A stretch of DNA of 64,000 nucleotides from Thermosyntropha lipolytica DSM 11003 (lineage in GTDB: Bacteria; Bacillota; Syntrophomonadia; Syntrophomonadales; Syntrophomonadaceae), in contig NZ_FQWY01000009.1 in NCBI RefSeq assembly GCF_900129805.1, positions 1 through 64,000 on the forward strand, written 5' to 3'. Made by a program: the position numbers and the translations under genes. The notes under the pieces were generated by a model. That model made no database searches. It was not told the origin of the DNA and worked only from the letters and a program-made list of their open reading frames with translations. Positions 1 to 8,097 of the stretch are shown piece after piece; within the stretch, counting starts at the first letter, position 1; each line of letters begins with the position of its first letter.

Positions 1-505
1 CCCACTGTTCTACTATGTTTTCCGCGGTTATTCCCATGTGATAGTCGTTAAAAGCATCCCAGAGGCCATCTTTGATCATCATGTCCACCAGTACCCCGCT
101 GTTCATGCGATAGCCAAAACGCGCTTTTTCCAGAAGATAAGGAGCTGCTGACATGTTCTCGGTTCCCCCGGCCAGAATTATATCTGCATCCCCTGCTTTG
201 ATAATCTGGGCTGCCAGGCTTACCGCCCTGAGGCCAGAGCCGCATACCTTGTTGATGGTAAATGAAGTAACTGTTTCCGGTATGCCGGCTTTTATAGCTG
301 CCTGGCGGGCTACATTCTGTCCCTGTCCCCCCTGCAGAACACAGCCGAAAATAACTTCATCCAGCTGTTCCCCCTTTAAACCGGCACGGTTTAAGGCTTC
401 TTTCATAACTAGAGCCCCTAATTCAACGGCACTTACATCTTTGAGCTGCCCGCCAAAGGTGCCAATCGGTGTACGGCAGGCACTTACTATTACCTGATCC
501 GGCAT
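1..505 (-). CDS. Thiolase (acetyl-CoA C-acetyltransferase), N-terminal part, cut by window edge
   Basis: The first 168 codons of a thiolase run off the left edge. The ATG at 505-503 follows a GAGGTG ribosome site. The protein opens [15 protein letters not shown], has the nucleophilic cysteine in [10 protein letters not shown] (about residue 88), and reaches HMGITAENI at the edge, all typical of biosynthetic/degradative thiolases. Such enzymes split acetoacetyl-CoA into two acetyl-CoA or run in reverse. It is the last visible gene of the 4-hydroxybutyrate operon, so it probably does the final thiolytic step after crotonyl-CoA is hydrated and oxidised by enzymes encoded elsewhere. The family is certain; chain-length preference cannot be told from this part. 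Confidence 0.93.
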   Translation of the reverse strand, partial: MPDQVIVSACRTPIGTFGGQLKDVSAVELGALVMKEALNRAGLKGEQLDEVIFGCVLQGGQGQNVARQAAIKAGIPETVTSFTINKVCGSGLRAVSLAAQIIKAGDADIILAGGTENMSAAPYLLEKARFGYRMNSGVLVDMMIKDGLWDAFNDYHMGITAENIVEQW

Positions 506-554
506 ATATTTCACCTCGTTTTGTAATTAATTTTCTCTAATAACTTAAGACTAA

Positions 555-580
555 GGTTCAAGGCTGTAAAACCTTGAACC
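555..580 (-). other. Intercistronic hairpin between permease and thiolase genes
   Basis: A perfect 9-bp stem (GGTTCAAGG / CCTTGAACC) with an 8-base loop sits in the 90-base gap. On the minus strand it is not followed by a T run, so it looks like an mRNA-stabilising or processing hairpin rather than a terminator. Confidence 0.5.
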
Positions 581-593
581 CTTTCAGTCGCAA

Positions 594-1994
594 TTATTTA
601 GTCGCAATATCTTTCTCACTTACCTGAAAAGCCCACAGAGGTGCAGCTTCAACATCCCCTTTAAAGAAGTTTCTGCCATATATCACCAGAACTGCTATAA
701 TACCTACAATAAAAGCCCAAGCCGCGCCTCTTACTATAAGTACTCCGGCCACAATTCCGCCTATGCCCAAATCAGTAAGACTTCTGGCTTCACGTACACC
801 AACATAGACGGATACAAACCCCTGTATTATCATAGTAAGCGCAAGTGCAGCGGCCAGAATTGGTTTGGTTATCGTTACAAGAGGCAAAAGCCAGTAGGTA
901 GTAAAGGTACCGAAACGGAAACTGCCTACCCCACCGAAAATAGAATCCATTTTGTCCCGTCCTTTTTTCCAGCGTTCATAGGTTACTACTGTCATCGCTG
1001 CCCAAATCGGCCCACACATCGATATATCAGGTCCCAAAATAGACATAATGGAATTGCGAAGTCCTACTATAATATGGGCACGGTCTGGATCATACTCTAC
1101 AGGTTCATCCGGTCTATACGGGTCGGCATCCCTTATAATGGCCTGACATTGTACAGCATCTCCGAATATTACTATATACGAGGCTAAAACCATTGGAATA
1201 GCCTTAATATACATATCAAAAGATGGCCATCCTAATGTCCCCCAGGGTACCCAATCTCGCCACAACTGGCCAAATGCAGGTTTGCTTATTCCCCATTCTA
1301 CTGCAAACTTGGCTTCTCCCACCGCCCAGGCAATAATTATTGCAGCAACTATTGCCGGCAAAATACCTAAATTAGCAATATAACCTGCCACCTTATTTCT
1401 AGCTGCAAAACTTCTGAACATAGGGTTGTACATTATAAATAGAGCAACTAAAGCACAAATACTAACAGTTATCGGCATAGTATCATATCTTCCACCAATA
1501 TCAAATACTAATTTTATAGCTGCTACCCCAGCACCTAAAATAACTCCTACTTTAATCGCCCTGGGGATCATACTTATTACTTTATTTGCCAGCCCGGTAA
1601 CACCCAGGAATATACACCATATACCTAGTAAAAGTTCAAATGCAATCAAAGCATGCATTCTCTCAGGACCAGCAGGGAAAGCACTTACATAGGCTATCAA
1701 TAAAGGAATCGCAGGGGTTACCCAGCCTGGAACAACCGGGTCTCCCAGCCATGCATGCCACAAGTAAAGAAAACCATTGAGTATTACTATAGCTAAAGCT
1801 ACTTCAAAAGGCATTCCCAGAACATCCATAAGTACAGGTATAATAGATAAACACACGGCTCCCATTAAAAGCCCCTGAATATAATCAGGCCATTCCCAGC
1901 GATAATGAATTCCCGGAAAACGCATCTTGAATTTCCATAATGGTATATATGGTGCCTCTTGCCCATAAGGTCTTTTTTCCTGCCAGTTACTCAT
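594..1994 (-). CDS. Polytopic permease, probably NCS2/SulP-like fold; candidate organic-acid importer
   Basis: The product has about 466 residues and 10-14 hydrophobic segments throughout, with a soluble amino end (SNWQEKRPYGQ) and a short charged tail. The ATG at 1994 is chosen because AAAGGAGG lies 9 bases upstream; the longer reading frame from 2018 lacks a ribosome site. The long membrane domain without a fused STAS or nucleotide-binding domain, with motifs such as GDAVQCQAI and GPDISMCGP in mid-protein, resembles the nucleobase/sulfate permease superfamily. Family assignment is tentative. It lies between the CoA-transferase and the thiolase in a 4-hydroxybutyrate operon, so import of 4-hydroxybutyrate or a related acid is the natural guess. 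This rests on context only. Confidence 0.6.
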   Translation of the reverse strand: MSNWQEKRPYGQEAPYIPLWKFKMRFPGIHYRWEWPDYIQGLLMGAVCLSIIPVLMDVLGMPFEVALAIVILNGFLYLWHAWLGDPVVPGWVTPAIPLLIAYVSAFPAGPERMHALIAFELLLGIWCIFLGVTGLANKVISMIPRAIKVGVILGAGVAAIKLVFDIGGRYDTMPITVSICALVALFIMYNPMFRSFAARNKVAGYIANLGILPAIVAAIIIAWAVGEAKFAVEWGISKPAFGQLWRDWVPWGTLGWPSFDMYIKAIPMVLASYIVIFGDAVQCQAIIRDADPYRPDEPVEYDPDRAHIIVGLRNSIMSILGPDISMCGPIWAAMTVVTYERWKKGRDKMDSIFGGVGSFRFGTFTTYWLLPLVTITKPILAAALALTMIIQGFVSVYVGVREARSLTDLGIGGIVAGVLIVRGAAWAFIVGIIAVLVIYGRNFFKGDVEAAPLWAFQVSEKDIATK

Positions 1995-2017
1995 AAGATA
2001 ATTCCTCCTTTCCCCCA

Positions 2018-3313
2018 TTAAACACCGTAAATCTCTTTAAACTGTCTTTCCAGTTCTTCTCTGAACTGAGGAGCAGCAATACTTATAAGCCTTTCTGCCC
2101 TTTTGCGCACAGGTAAGCCTTTCAAATGGGCAATTCCATATTCAGTAACCACATAATCTACATCATTACGGGAAGTAGTTACCGCCTGTCCCTTTCCTAA
2201 AGCCGGAACAATACGCGATACCGTGCCTTGGGCTGCCGTAGAAGGAAGAGCTATAATACTCCTTCCCCCTTTAGAGCGGGCAGCTCCTCTTACGAAATCA
2301 ACCTGCCCGCCTACACCGCTGAATTGTTTATTACCCAGCATATCAGCAGCCACCTGTCCCATTAAATCCACAGCTAAGGCTGAATTGATTGCCACCATAT
2401 TATCATTTTGTGCTATTATAAAAGGGTCATTAACATAATCTACCGGATGAAACTCAACCATAGGGTTATAGTGCAGCCATTCATAAAAATTTTTGCTTCC
2501 CATGACGAAATTTACTATTATTTTATAGGGATGAAGGTTCTTAGATCTGCCATTTATCACTCCTTTTTCCACCAGATGCATGACTCCATCAGAAATCATT
2601 TCCGAATGAATCCCCAAATCTTTTTTATCCTGCAAAAAGCCCAATATCGCATCAGGTATAGCTCCTATCCCCAGTTGCAAGCAATCACCATCTTTTATAA
2701 GCGAAGCTACATGCCTGCCTATAGCTTCCTCAACTTCCCCAATTACCGGTGGCTTAAGCTCAATAATCGGCCTCTCCACAGGAACAAAATAATCAATATC
2801 AGTAACCTTGATGCATGATCTGCCCAGAGTATAAGGCATATTCGGATTCACTTCGGCAATAACTTTTTTAGCACTCAATACTGCTTGCATAGTATAGTCA
2901 ACCGATATACCCAGACTTACAAAGCCATGTTTATCAGGAGGAGTTACCGTAACCATGGCTACATCTACTTCAATAGTCTTATCTCTAAAAAGTCTTGGAA
3001 CTTCGTGAAAAAAAACGGGTGTATAATCTGCTCTGCCTTCATTTATAGCCTGACGCGTATTGCCGCCCGCAAATAAGGCATTGTGGCGAAAAGATTTTAT
3101 ATACTCTGGTTTGCAGTACTCCGCTTTACCCATGGCTACCATATGCACTATTTCTACATCTGTCAGCTCTTCTGCCCTTTTAACCATTGCATCTACCAGT
3201 AACTCCGGTTCGGCACACGCATGTCCTAAAACTACACGATCTCCAGATTTTATACATTTTACTGCTTCCTCTGCTGGTACTATCCTTTCCTGGTAATACG
3301 TCCTCCAGTCCAT
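2018..3313 (-). CDS. abfT: 4-hydroxybutyrate (acetyl-CoA) CoA-transferase, AbfT/Cat2 family
   Basis: This 431-residue protein belongs to the acetyl-CoA hydrolase/CoA-transferase family and should move CoA from acetyl-CoA or butyryl-CoA to 4-hydroxybutyrate. The catalytic glutamate that forms the glutamyl-CoA thioester is in GIHSEMISDGV at residue 238, the same number as in the Clostridium aminobutyricum enzyme as I recall it. The C-terminal GVGGQVDFVRGA and VTEYGIAHLKG motifs are also typical. The ATG has AAAGGAGG about 8 bases upstream. It sits between the small CGGC-type gene and the permease, two genes after 4-hydroxybutyryl-CoA dehydratase, for which it would make the substrate. Butyryl-CoA:acetate transferases are close relatives, so specificity rests partly on the neighbour. 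Confidence 0.88.
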   Translation of the reverse strand: MDWRTYYQERIVPAEEAVKCIKSGDRVVLGHACAEPELLVDAMVKRAEELTDVEIVHMVAMGKAEYCKPEYIKSFRHNALFAGGNTRQAINEGRADYTPVFFHEVPRLFRDKTIEVDVAMVTVTPPDKHGFVSLGISVDYTMQAVLSAKKVIAEVNPNMPYTLGRSCIKVTDIDYFVPVERPIIELKPPVIGEVEEAIGRHVASLIKDGDCLQLGIGAIPDAILGFLQDKKDLGIHSEMISDGVMHLVEKGVINGRSKNLHPYKIIVNFVMGSKNFYEWLHYNPMVEFHPVDYVNDPFIIAQNDNMVAINSALAVDLMGQVAADMLGNKQFSGVGGQVDFVRGAARSKGGRSIIALPSTAAQGTVSRIVPALGKGQAVTTSRNDVDYVVTEYGIAHLKGLPVRKRAERLISIAAPQFREELERQFKEIYGV

Positions 3314-3319
3314 CTGTTT

Positions 3320-3634
3320 CTACCTCCTTTCCCCCTTGCTGATGGCGTCAACTACTTTTTTTATTACCTCAGCTTCATCCATTGAGAAATAGTTAAAACT
3401 ACTATTTGTTATTACATACCAGGGATATAATCCATCTTTTATATCCTCACGATCAGGACAGCAAACAGAACAGCCGCAAACCATCAAACCTGCTGCTATA
3501 TCTTCGGCATCGAAATATGCCAGACTCAAATCTTCTCCTTTCATATCCTTATAAGCTTTGGCAATAAGCTTAACAAACTTTACCCGGTCATAACCTGAAT
3601 TACACCCACCACAATACTTAATCCTGATCTTCAT
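3320..3634 (-). CDS. Small cysteine-rich protein with CGGCNSGYDR motif, function unknown
   Basis: This 104-residue soluble protein begins MKIRIKYCGGCNSGYDRV and has a second cysteine group, VCGCSVCCPDRED, near residue 55, so it may bind a metal or Fe-S cluster or act in thiol chemistry. No signal peptide or membrane segment is visible. The start has GAGGAATG upstream. It lies only 6 bases before the CoA-transferase and 34 bases after the dehydratase gene, so it is co-transcribed and probably serves this pathway, for example in cluster handling of the dehydratase. I do not recognise a characterised family. Confidence 0.75.
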   Translation of the reverse strand: MKIRIKYCGGCNSGYDRVKFVKLIAKAYKDMKGEDLSLAYFDAEDIAAGLMVCGCSVCCPDREDIKDGLYPWYVITNSSFNYFSMDEAEVIKKVVDAISKGERR

Positions 3635-3668
3635 CTAAAAATCATTCCTCAATCAACTTTTATGCGTT

Positions 3669-5132
3669 CTAAAGCAAATTATCTTCATCTATACCACATA
3701 TTCTTCGCGCCAATGCTTTTTTAGCCTCCAGATTAGCATAACGTTGTATCAAAATACGCTGTGCCTGAGGAGAACCTGCTCCATGCATAGATTCAGTTAA
3801 ATAACCTACCGCTATGGCTCCCATAGTCATAGTTTCAATAAGCCTGAGCATCCTTTGCCTTTCTTCAGCTGAATACTTAGCATCGCCAATCATAAATTTA
3901 TTGCACCAGTGTCCTATTTCCGGAGACTTAAAATCAGCATCTGAAGGCATAGTAGCTACAATTCCTCCTGCAATATCCTGAGCCAGCCTGGCTATTTCAT
4001 AGGGATAACGAGTAACATTTTGTTTGCATACATTAGCCAGCATAATATCAATAAGATAATTTCCGGCCGGAGTTTTGCGCCCTTCAGCCGAACAGGCTAT
4101 ACCGCAGGAATAAAGCGTTTCATTTAAATGCACCATTTCAATAATCTTATCTTTTATATGAGAAGCCTTCGCCACTCCATTATACTCAGCAATAGCTGCT
4201 GCCGCGCCAATAAGCACATCTCCATTACCTACCTTACAGCCACCATAAGACTGGCGATGATAACCAGCAAATCTTTCCACCAGCATTCCAGCAAAGTCAG
4301 TTTCGCCACACATAAATACCCTTTCCCAGGGAACAAAAGTATCATTGAATATTACAATGGCTTCCTGCCCTCCATATTTGATGTTGCCAACATCAACCGT
4401 AGTTTTTTCCAGTTTGCGGGTATCACAGGATTGTCGGCCGTAAATATAGATGAGAGAAGGGTCATCAGAAGGTACAGCAAAGCATACCGCATAATCTGCT
4501 TCTTCTAGAGATAAAGACATGGTAGGCATTACTAATATCTCATGAGAATTTATAATACCTGTCTGATGCATTTTAGCTCCCCGTACCACTATTCCATCAC
4601 TACGTTTTTCCACTATATGCACATACAGATCAGGATCTGCCTGTTTGGAAGGAGGTAAACTACGATTTCCTTTCGGATCAGTCATACATCCATCGACAGT
4701 CCAGTCCTTTTCTTCCCATTCAATTAAATACTGTTTAAAACGCTCATGATAATTAGTGCCGTATTTTTGATCAATCTCATAAGTTGTGCTCCAAACAGCA
4801 TTCAAGGCATCCATTCCTACACAGCGCTGAAAACATGCACCTGTCATCTGCCCCACTAAACGCAGCATTTTTACTTTTTTTATAAGATCCTCTGTACTCT
4901 GATGCAGGTGGACAAAACGATTAATAGTATTACCGGTAAGGGCTGATTTGGCTGTCATTATATCCTGATATTCTGGAAGTTCTGCCAATTTATAAGTCAT
5001 GGCACAACAGTTTATAGAGGGACGAATCATAGGATGATCCACCGGATTTTCTACTTTTTCTCCTAAAAGATATATCTTGCGGGGCCTTAAATTGCGCAAA
5101 CTTTCGATATACTCCTGCGCTGTCATCATCAT
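3669..5132 (-). CDS. abfD: 4-hydroxybutyryl-CoA dehydratase / vinylacetyl-CoA delta-isomerase
   Basis: This enzyme of about 487 residues dehydrates 4-hydroxybutyryl-CoA to crotonyl-CoA by a radical mechanism using FAD and a [4Fe-4S] cluster. All four unusual cluster ligands can be seen: GACFQRCVGMD gives Cys101 and Cys105, and HRQSYGGC gives His293 and Cys300, matching the reported C99/C103/H292/C299 spacing of the C. aminobutyricum enzyme. GGQEAIVIFND and ESMHGAGSP match active-site regions. The start region is GTG-ATG-ATG-ATG; the ATG at 5132 is preferred because GGAG lies 7 bases upstream. It is the first gene after a sigma-54 promoter. The Fe-S ligands separate it from the related flavin hydroxylases (HpaB). 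Confidence 0.95.
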   Translation of the reverse strand: MMMTAQEYIESLRNLRPRKIYLLGEKVENPVDHPMIRPSINCCAMTYKLAELPEYQDIMTAKSALTGNTINRFVHLHQSTEDLIKKVKMLRLVGQMTGACFQRCVGMDALNAVWSTTYEIDQKYGTNYHERFKQYLIEWEEKDWTVDGCMTDPKGNRSLPPSKQADPDLYVHIVEKRSDGIVVRGAKMHQTGIINSHEILVMPTMSLSLEEADYAVCFAVPSDDPSLIYIYGRQSCDTRKLEKTTVDVGNIKYGGQEAIVIFNDTFVPWERVFMCGETDFAGMLVERFAGYHRQSYGGCKVGNGDVLIGAAAAIAEYNGVAKASHIKDKIIEMVHLNETLYSCGIACSAEGRKTPAGNYLIDIMLANVCKQNVTRYPYEIARLAQDIAGGIVATMPSDADFKSPEIGHWCNKFMIGDAKYSAEERQRMLRLIETMTMGAIAVGYLTESMHGAGSPQAQRILIQRYANLEAKKALARRICGIDEDNLL

Positions 5133-5197
5133 CACATCTCTCCTCTCTTCAATAATTACAGAAACCGCAGGATAGGCCTATCCTGCCTATCTTCAAA

Positions 5198-5213
5198 AGC
5201 AAAAATCATGCCA
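5198..5213 (-). promoter_or_regulatory. Sigma-54 (-24/-12) promoter of the abfD operon
   Basis: Read on the minus strand the sequence is TGGCAT-N5-TTGCT, with GG and GC exactly 10 bases apart, as sigma-54 holoenzyme requires. It would start RNA near 5187, about 55 bases before the abfD start. Palindromic activator sites lie about 80-200 bases upstream, and a sigma-54 activator gene follows upstream. Confidence 0.85.
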
Positions 5214-5292
5214 AAAAACCGAAGCAAAAAACTCCCATATTGCCTGAATGCCAAAGGGAAAAATAACTGAACGGAAAGAGAAAAGTATATTT

Positions 5293-5310
5293 TGATGCAT
5301 AAAAGCATCA
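5293..5310. promoter_or_regulatory. Enhancer site 1 for the sigma-54 activator
   Basis: Perfect palindrome TGATG-N8-CATCA, centred near 5301, about 90 bases upstream of the sigma-54 promoter. It shares its sequence and arm spacing with two further sites at 5359-5376 and 5378-5395. Confidence 0.75.
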
Positions 5311-5358
5311 GAGGGGTAATATTGACTGGAATTAGAGGGCAAAATTTTGATTTTTTTG

Positions 5359-5376
5359 TGATGCAAAAAAACATCG
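5359..5376. promoter_or_regulatory. Enhancer site 2 for the sigma-54 activator
   Basis: TGATG-N8-CATCG, one mismatch from the palindrome of sites 1 and 3. Its centre is 66 bases from site 1 and 19 bases from site 3, i.e. on nearly the same face of the helix as site 3. Confidence 0.7.
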
Positions 5377-5377
5377 G

Positions 5378-5395
5378 TGATGCATATAAACATCA
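5378..5395. promoter_or_regulatory. Enhancer site 3 for the sigma-54 activator
   Basis: Perfect TGATG-N8-CATCA palindrome just beyond the stop codon of the activator gene. Paired sites 2 and 3, spaced by about two helical turns, suit binding by oligomeric activator dimers. Confidence 0.75.
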
Positions 5396-5425
5396 CCGCC
5401 TATCTTATAAGACTATCCTGACTTT

Positions 5426-7522
5426 TTACTCATTTACCTTAATTCCATATAAAGCAGCTTTGCGCACAACTGTTGATTGATTTACCTGTAAAACCTGGGC
5501 TACTTTACGCGTAGTTTTATATCGAGCAAATGCCTTAATAAGAACCTCTTTCTCTGCCTCTTTTACCACTTCTTTAAGTGGTTTTATATCTGAAAATAAT
5601 CTAGCAGAGGGTTCTTCGTTATTATGATTCTTCAAGTAATTTTTAATTTCATTACAGGTTATTATTTCTCCTGTTGTTGTTACCACTAGTCTTTCAACCA
5701 GATTAGCCAGTTCTCTTACATTTCCCGGCCAATCATATTTTATAAAAAATTCAAACACTTTAGCATCAATCTTTTTACTGTAACCATATCTTTTGTTTAT
5801 TTTATCCAGGAAAAACTGTACCAGCGGTACAATGTCATCTCTGCGTTCACGCAAAGGAGGAACAAATATGGGAACTACATTTAAGCGATAATACAGGTCA
5901 GCGCGAAAACTATTACGCCTTACCATTTCTTCTAAATTGCGATTAGTTGCTGCTATTATACGAACATCGACATCTACAGTCTTACTACTTCCCACCCGCA
6001 TTATCTGTCTTTCCTGTAAAACCCTTAAAACCTTAGCCTGCAAACTTAGGGGCATTTCACCTATTTCATCCAGAAAAATCGTACCACCATTTGCCAGTTC
6101 AAATACACCTGGTTTTCCCCCTTTCTGAGCCCCAGTGAAAGCTCCTTCCACATACCCAAAAAGTTCGGTTTCCAAAAGATTTTCCGGAATAGCAGCACAG
6201 TTAATCTTGATAAATGGAAAATTACGCCGCATACTGTTTTTATGAATTATATCCGCTATCAATTCTTTTCCTGTTCCTGATTCTCCTTGAATTAACACTG
6301 TAGAATCGACCTGGGCCAGTTGAAGAGTAAGACTCAATACTTTCTGCATTTCCTGAGACCTGCAAACCATGTTTTCCGCATAACCCATCTGCTGCTTGAG
6401 ATGCAAAAGTTCTTTTTCATAATGAAACCTCATGTCTTCCAACCTTTGCAATTTTTCCTGCAATTCATTTAACTCGGTAATATCACGCACATTGGTAACA
6501 ACACGAAATATAGAGCCATTTTCATCAAAAATCGGATTTCCTGTAACCAGAATTGTCTTTCCCGTAGCTACCTTTTGCACTATAGTTTCTACCTGCTTAC
6601 TCTTTAAAACCTTTAAAGTTACAGATTCATTATACACACCTTCCCTTACCAGATCACTCATATACCGTCCCAGAACATATTCTTTCTTTATCCCCGCTAT
6701 CCTCTCATAGGCCCGATTAACCTTTAAAACCCTCCCTTCACCATCAGTTACAAAAATGCCGTCAAATGAAGATTCAATTATAGCATCTAATTCCTGGCTA
6801 ATTTCTTTAGTATAAGCAAGTTCACTGGATATTTGTTCTAATTCTGATATATCTTGTAGCAAAGCTACCGCTCCCACAATCTTGCCATCTATATATATAG
6901 GGGTACGGTTAGACACAAAAGTTTTCCCCTCAATAACTATCTTTCGTGCCACTTCTTTGCGCCCAGTCTTTACAATCTCCATCAGCGGTGAATCCGCAAT
7001 AACTGATTTCAATGGAAGTCCAATCAAATCCTTGACTTCGCGTTTAAAAAGAGCAGCCAGGGCTTTATTACAATGTTTTATAACCCCCCTGCGATCAATA
7101 GCTAAAACTGGATTAGACATAGAATCCAGTAAAGCAGTAACAAAACTGTTAAGTTCTTCTAGCATGCTATAATATGCCCACATTATATCTGTACGGGTTA
7201 TAATTCCTACCAGTCTCCCCTGTTCTACTACTGGTAAACGTCCTATCTGGTACTCCTCAATAATCTCTTTGATTTCTTTTTCCGGAGTTACTGTAACTAG
7301 TTTTACAGTCATAACATCTTTAACCTTACTATCATAAGAAAGATGATTTTTTATCGCCCTTATGAGATGCGTTTTAGTAATTAAACCTACCAGCTTACCC
7401 TCTCCATCAACTACTGGAACCCCATCAATCTTACGTTCCAAAAAAATCTGGGCAACTTCCTCCAGGGTAGCATCGGGATCTATACATACTACATCTCGGG
7501 TCATAAATTCTTTAACTTTCAT
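5426..7522 (-). CDS. Sigma-54-dependent transcriptional activator, CBS-CBS-PAS-PAS-AAA+-HTH
   Basis: This 698-residue enhancer-binding protein has two CBS repeats (about 1-120), PAS domains near 130-230 and 250-355, a coiled linker, and the AAA+ domain: Walker A GESGTGKE (about 413-420), sigma-54 contact loop GAFTGA (about 460-465) and Walker B TIFLDEIGEM. The last 30 residues form a helix-turn-helix. The ATG at 7522 has AGGGGGG 5 bases upstream. There is no receiver domain, so control is by direct sensing: CBS pairs commonly bind adenine nucleotides, and the PAS domains may bind an effector. It lies immediately upstream of the three palindromes and the sigma-54 promoter, and is almost certainly their activator. 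Confidence 0.95.
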   Translation of the reverse strand: MKVKEFMTRDVVCIDPDATLEEVAQIFLERKIDGVPVVDGEGKLVGLITKTHLIRAIKNHLSYDSKVKDVMTVKLVTVTPEKEIKEIIEEYQIGRLPVVEQGRLVGIITRTDIMWAYYSMLEELNSFVTALLDSMSNPVLAIDRRGVIKHCNKALAALFKREVKDLIGLPLKSVIADSPLMEIVKTGRKEVARKIVIEGKTFVSNRTPIYIDGKIVGAVALLQDISELEQISSELAYTKEISQELDAIIESSFDGIFVTDGEGRVLKVNRAYERIAGIKKEYVLGRYMSDLVREGVYNESVTLKVLKSKQVETIVQKVATGKTILVTGNPIFDENGSIFRVVTNVRDITELNELQEKLQRLEDMRFHYEKELLHLKQQMGYAENMVCRSQEMQKVLSLTLQLAQVDSTVLIQGESGTGKELIADIIHKNSMRRNFPFIKINCAAIPENLLETELFGYVEGAFTGAQKGGKPGVFELANGGTIFLDEIGEMPLSLQAKVLRVLQERQIMRVGSSKTVDVDVRIIAATNRNLEEMVRRNSFRADLYYRLNVVPIFVPPLRERRDDIVPLVQFFLDKINKRYGYSKKIDAKVFEFFIKYDWPGNVRELANLVERLVVTTTGEIITCNEIKNYLKNHNNEEPSARLFSDIKPLKEVVKEAEKEVLIKAFARYKTTRKVAQVLQVNQSTVVRKAALYGIKVNE

Positions 7523-7595
7523 AATAACCCCCCTATTTCTAACCACCCATCAGTAAAAAAATAAACTTAACCAAACATAAATGTTCTATAACAAT

Positions 7596-7623
7596 ATTGT
7601 ACTATTAATTTATATATCTCCAA
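7596..7623 (-). promoter_or_regulatory. Possible sigma-A promoter for the sigma-54 activator gene
   Basis: Minus-strand TTGGAG, 16-base spacer, TACAAT, about 70 bases upstream of the activator start codon. The boxes are imperfect, so this is a candidate only. Confidence 0.35.
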
Positions 7624-7640
7624 CACATGTCTAACCAAAA

Positions 7641-7800
7641 TTGACATTAATAACATACTTCATAACATACCTCGGGATCATCCCCTACCACACCCAAACC
7701 GAAGAAGAAGCTTACCAGATTGCCTTAAACGACCCGGTTATAAAAGAAAAGAGCCGGGAAATGGTATTTAAGGCCTGGAAAAGCACTTTGCCCGAATAAA
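7641..7800 (+). pseudogene. C-terminal remnant of an unidentified gene
   Basis: An open plus-strand frame with no start or ribosome site encodes protein-like sequence ending YHTQTEEEAYQIALNDPV...VFKAWKSTLPE and a TAA at 7798-7800. The charged amphipathic composition looks like a genuine protein tail, but everything upstream is A+T-rich intergenic or the activator gene on the other strand. I read it as the end of a deleted gene left between the two catabolic loci. I could not name the parent family. Confidence 0.45.
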
Positions 7801-7804
7801 AAAG

Positions 7805-7845
7805 AGGAGGAAGCCTTTAAAATAAAATAAGGCTTCCTCCTGACT
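7805..7845 (-). terminator. Intrinsic terminator (likely bidirectional)
   Basis: A perfect 13-bp stem AGGAGGAAGCCTT / AAGGCTTCCTCCT with an 11-base loop. On the minus strand it is followed by CTTTTTTATT, the stronger direction. It may originally have terminated the remnant gene and now backs up the terminator at 7860-7882. Confidence 0.75.
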
Positions 7846-7859
7846 TTATCAGTTAATCC

Positions 7860-7882
7860 CTTAAAAAGGCCTGAAAACAGGC
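7860..7882 (-). terminator. Intrinsic terminator downstream of the chemoreceptor gene
   Basis: Minus-strand stem GCCTG-tttt-CAGGC followed by CTTTTTAA. It lies about 215 bases after the chemoreceptor stop. The A+T-rich stretch 7883-8097 between them holds no gene I can support, only a weak inverted repeat (AGTAAAAGG / CCTTTTACT near 8010-8073). Confidence 0.55.
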
Positions 7883-8097
7883 AAACTCAAAAATACAAAT
7901 TTGTAAATTGTACCTATATATGTTAAATACGAAAAGCCTGTTTCTATTGTTAAATATTTTTATTAATCCACCTTATTTTATTGTTGAAATCAAAAACGTG
8001 TTAAAAATTAGTAAAAGGAAAAAGCAAGAAAATCTGCTGTGCCGGTACCTTTCTCTTTCATACCTTTTACTTTAACTAGAAAAATTATACAAGTTTT

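Noticed and set aside
2408-2818. Plus-strand frame of 136 codons inside the CoA-transferase gene
   Set aside because: Shadow of a conserved gene; no ribosome site or recognisable motif.
3669-5132. Reading the dehydratase as an HpaB-type 4-hydroxyphenylacetate hydroxylase
   Set aside because: The folds are related, but the CxxxC and HxxxxxxC Fe-S ligands are intact, which HpaB lacks, and the neighbours are CoA enzymes.
5293-5395. The TGATG-N8-CATCA repeats as a small CRISPR array
   Set aside because: The units are 18-bp palindromes with unequal spacing (66 and 19 bases), no spacers of regular length and no cas genes. Enhancer sites fit better.
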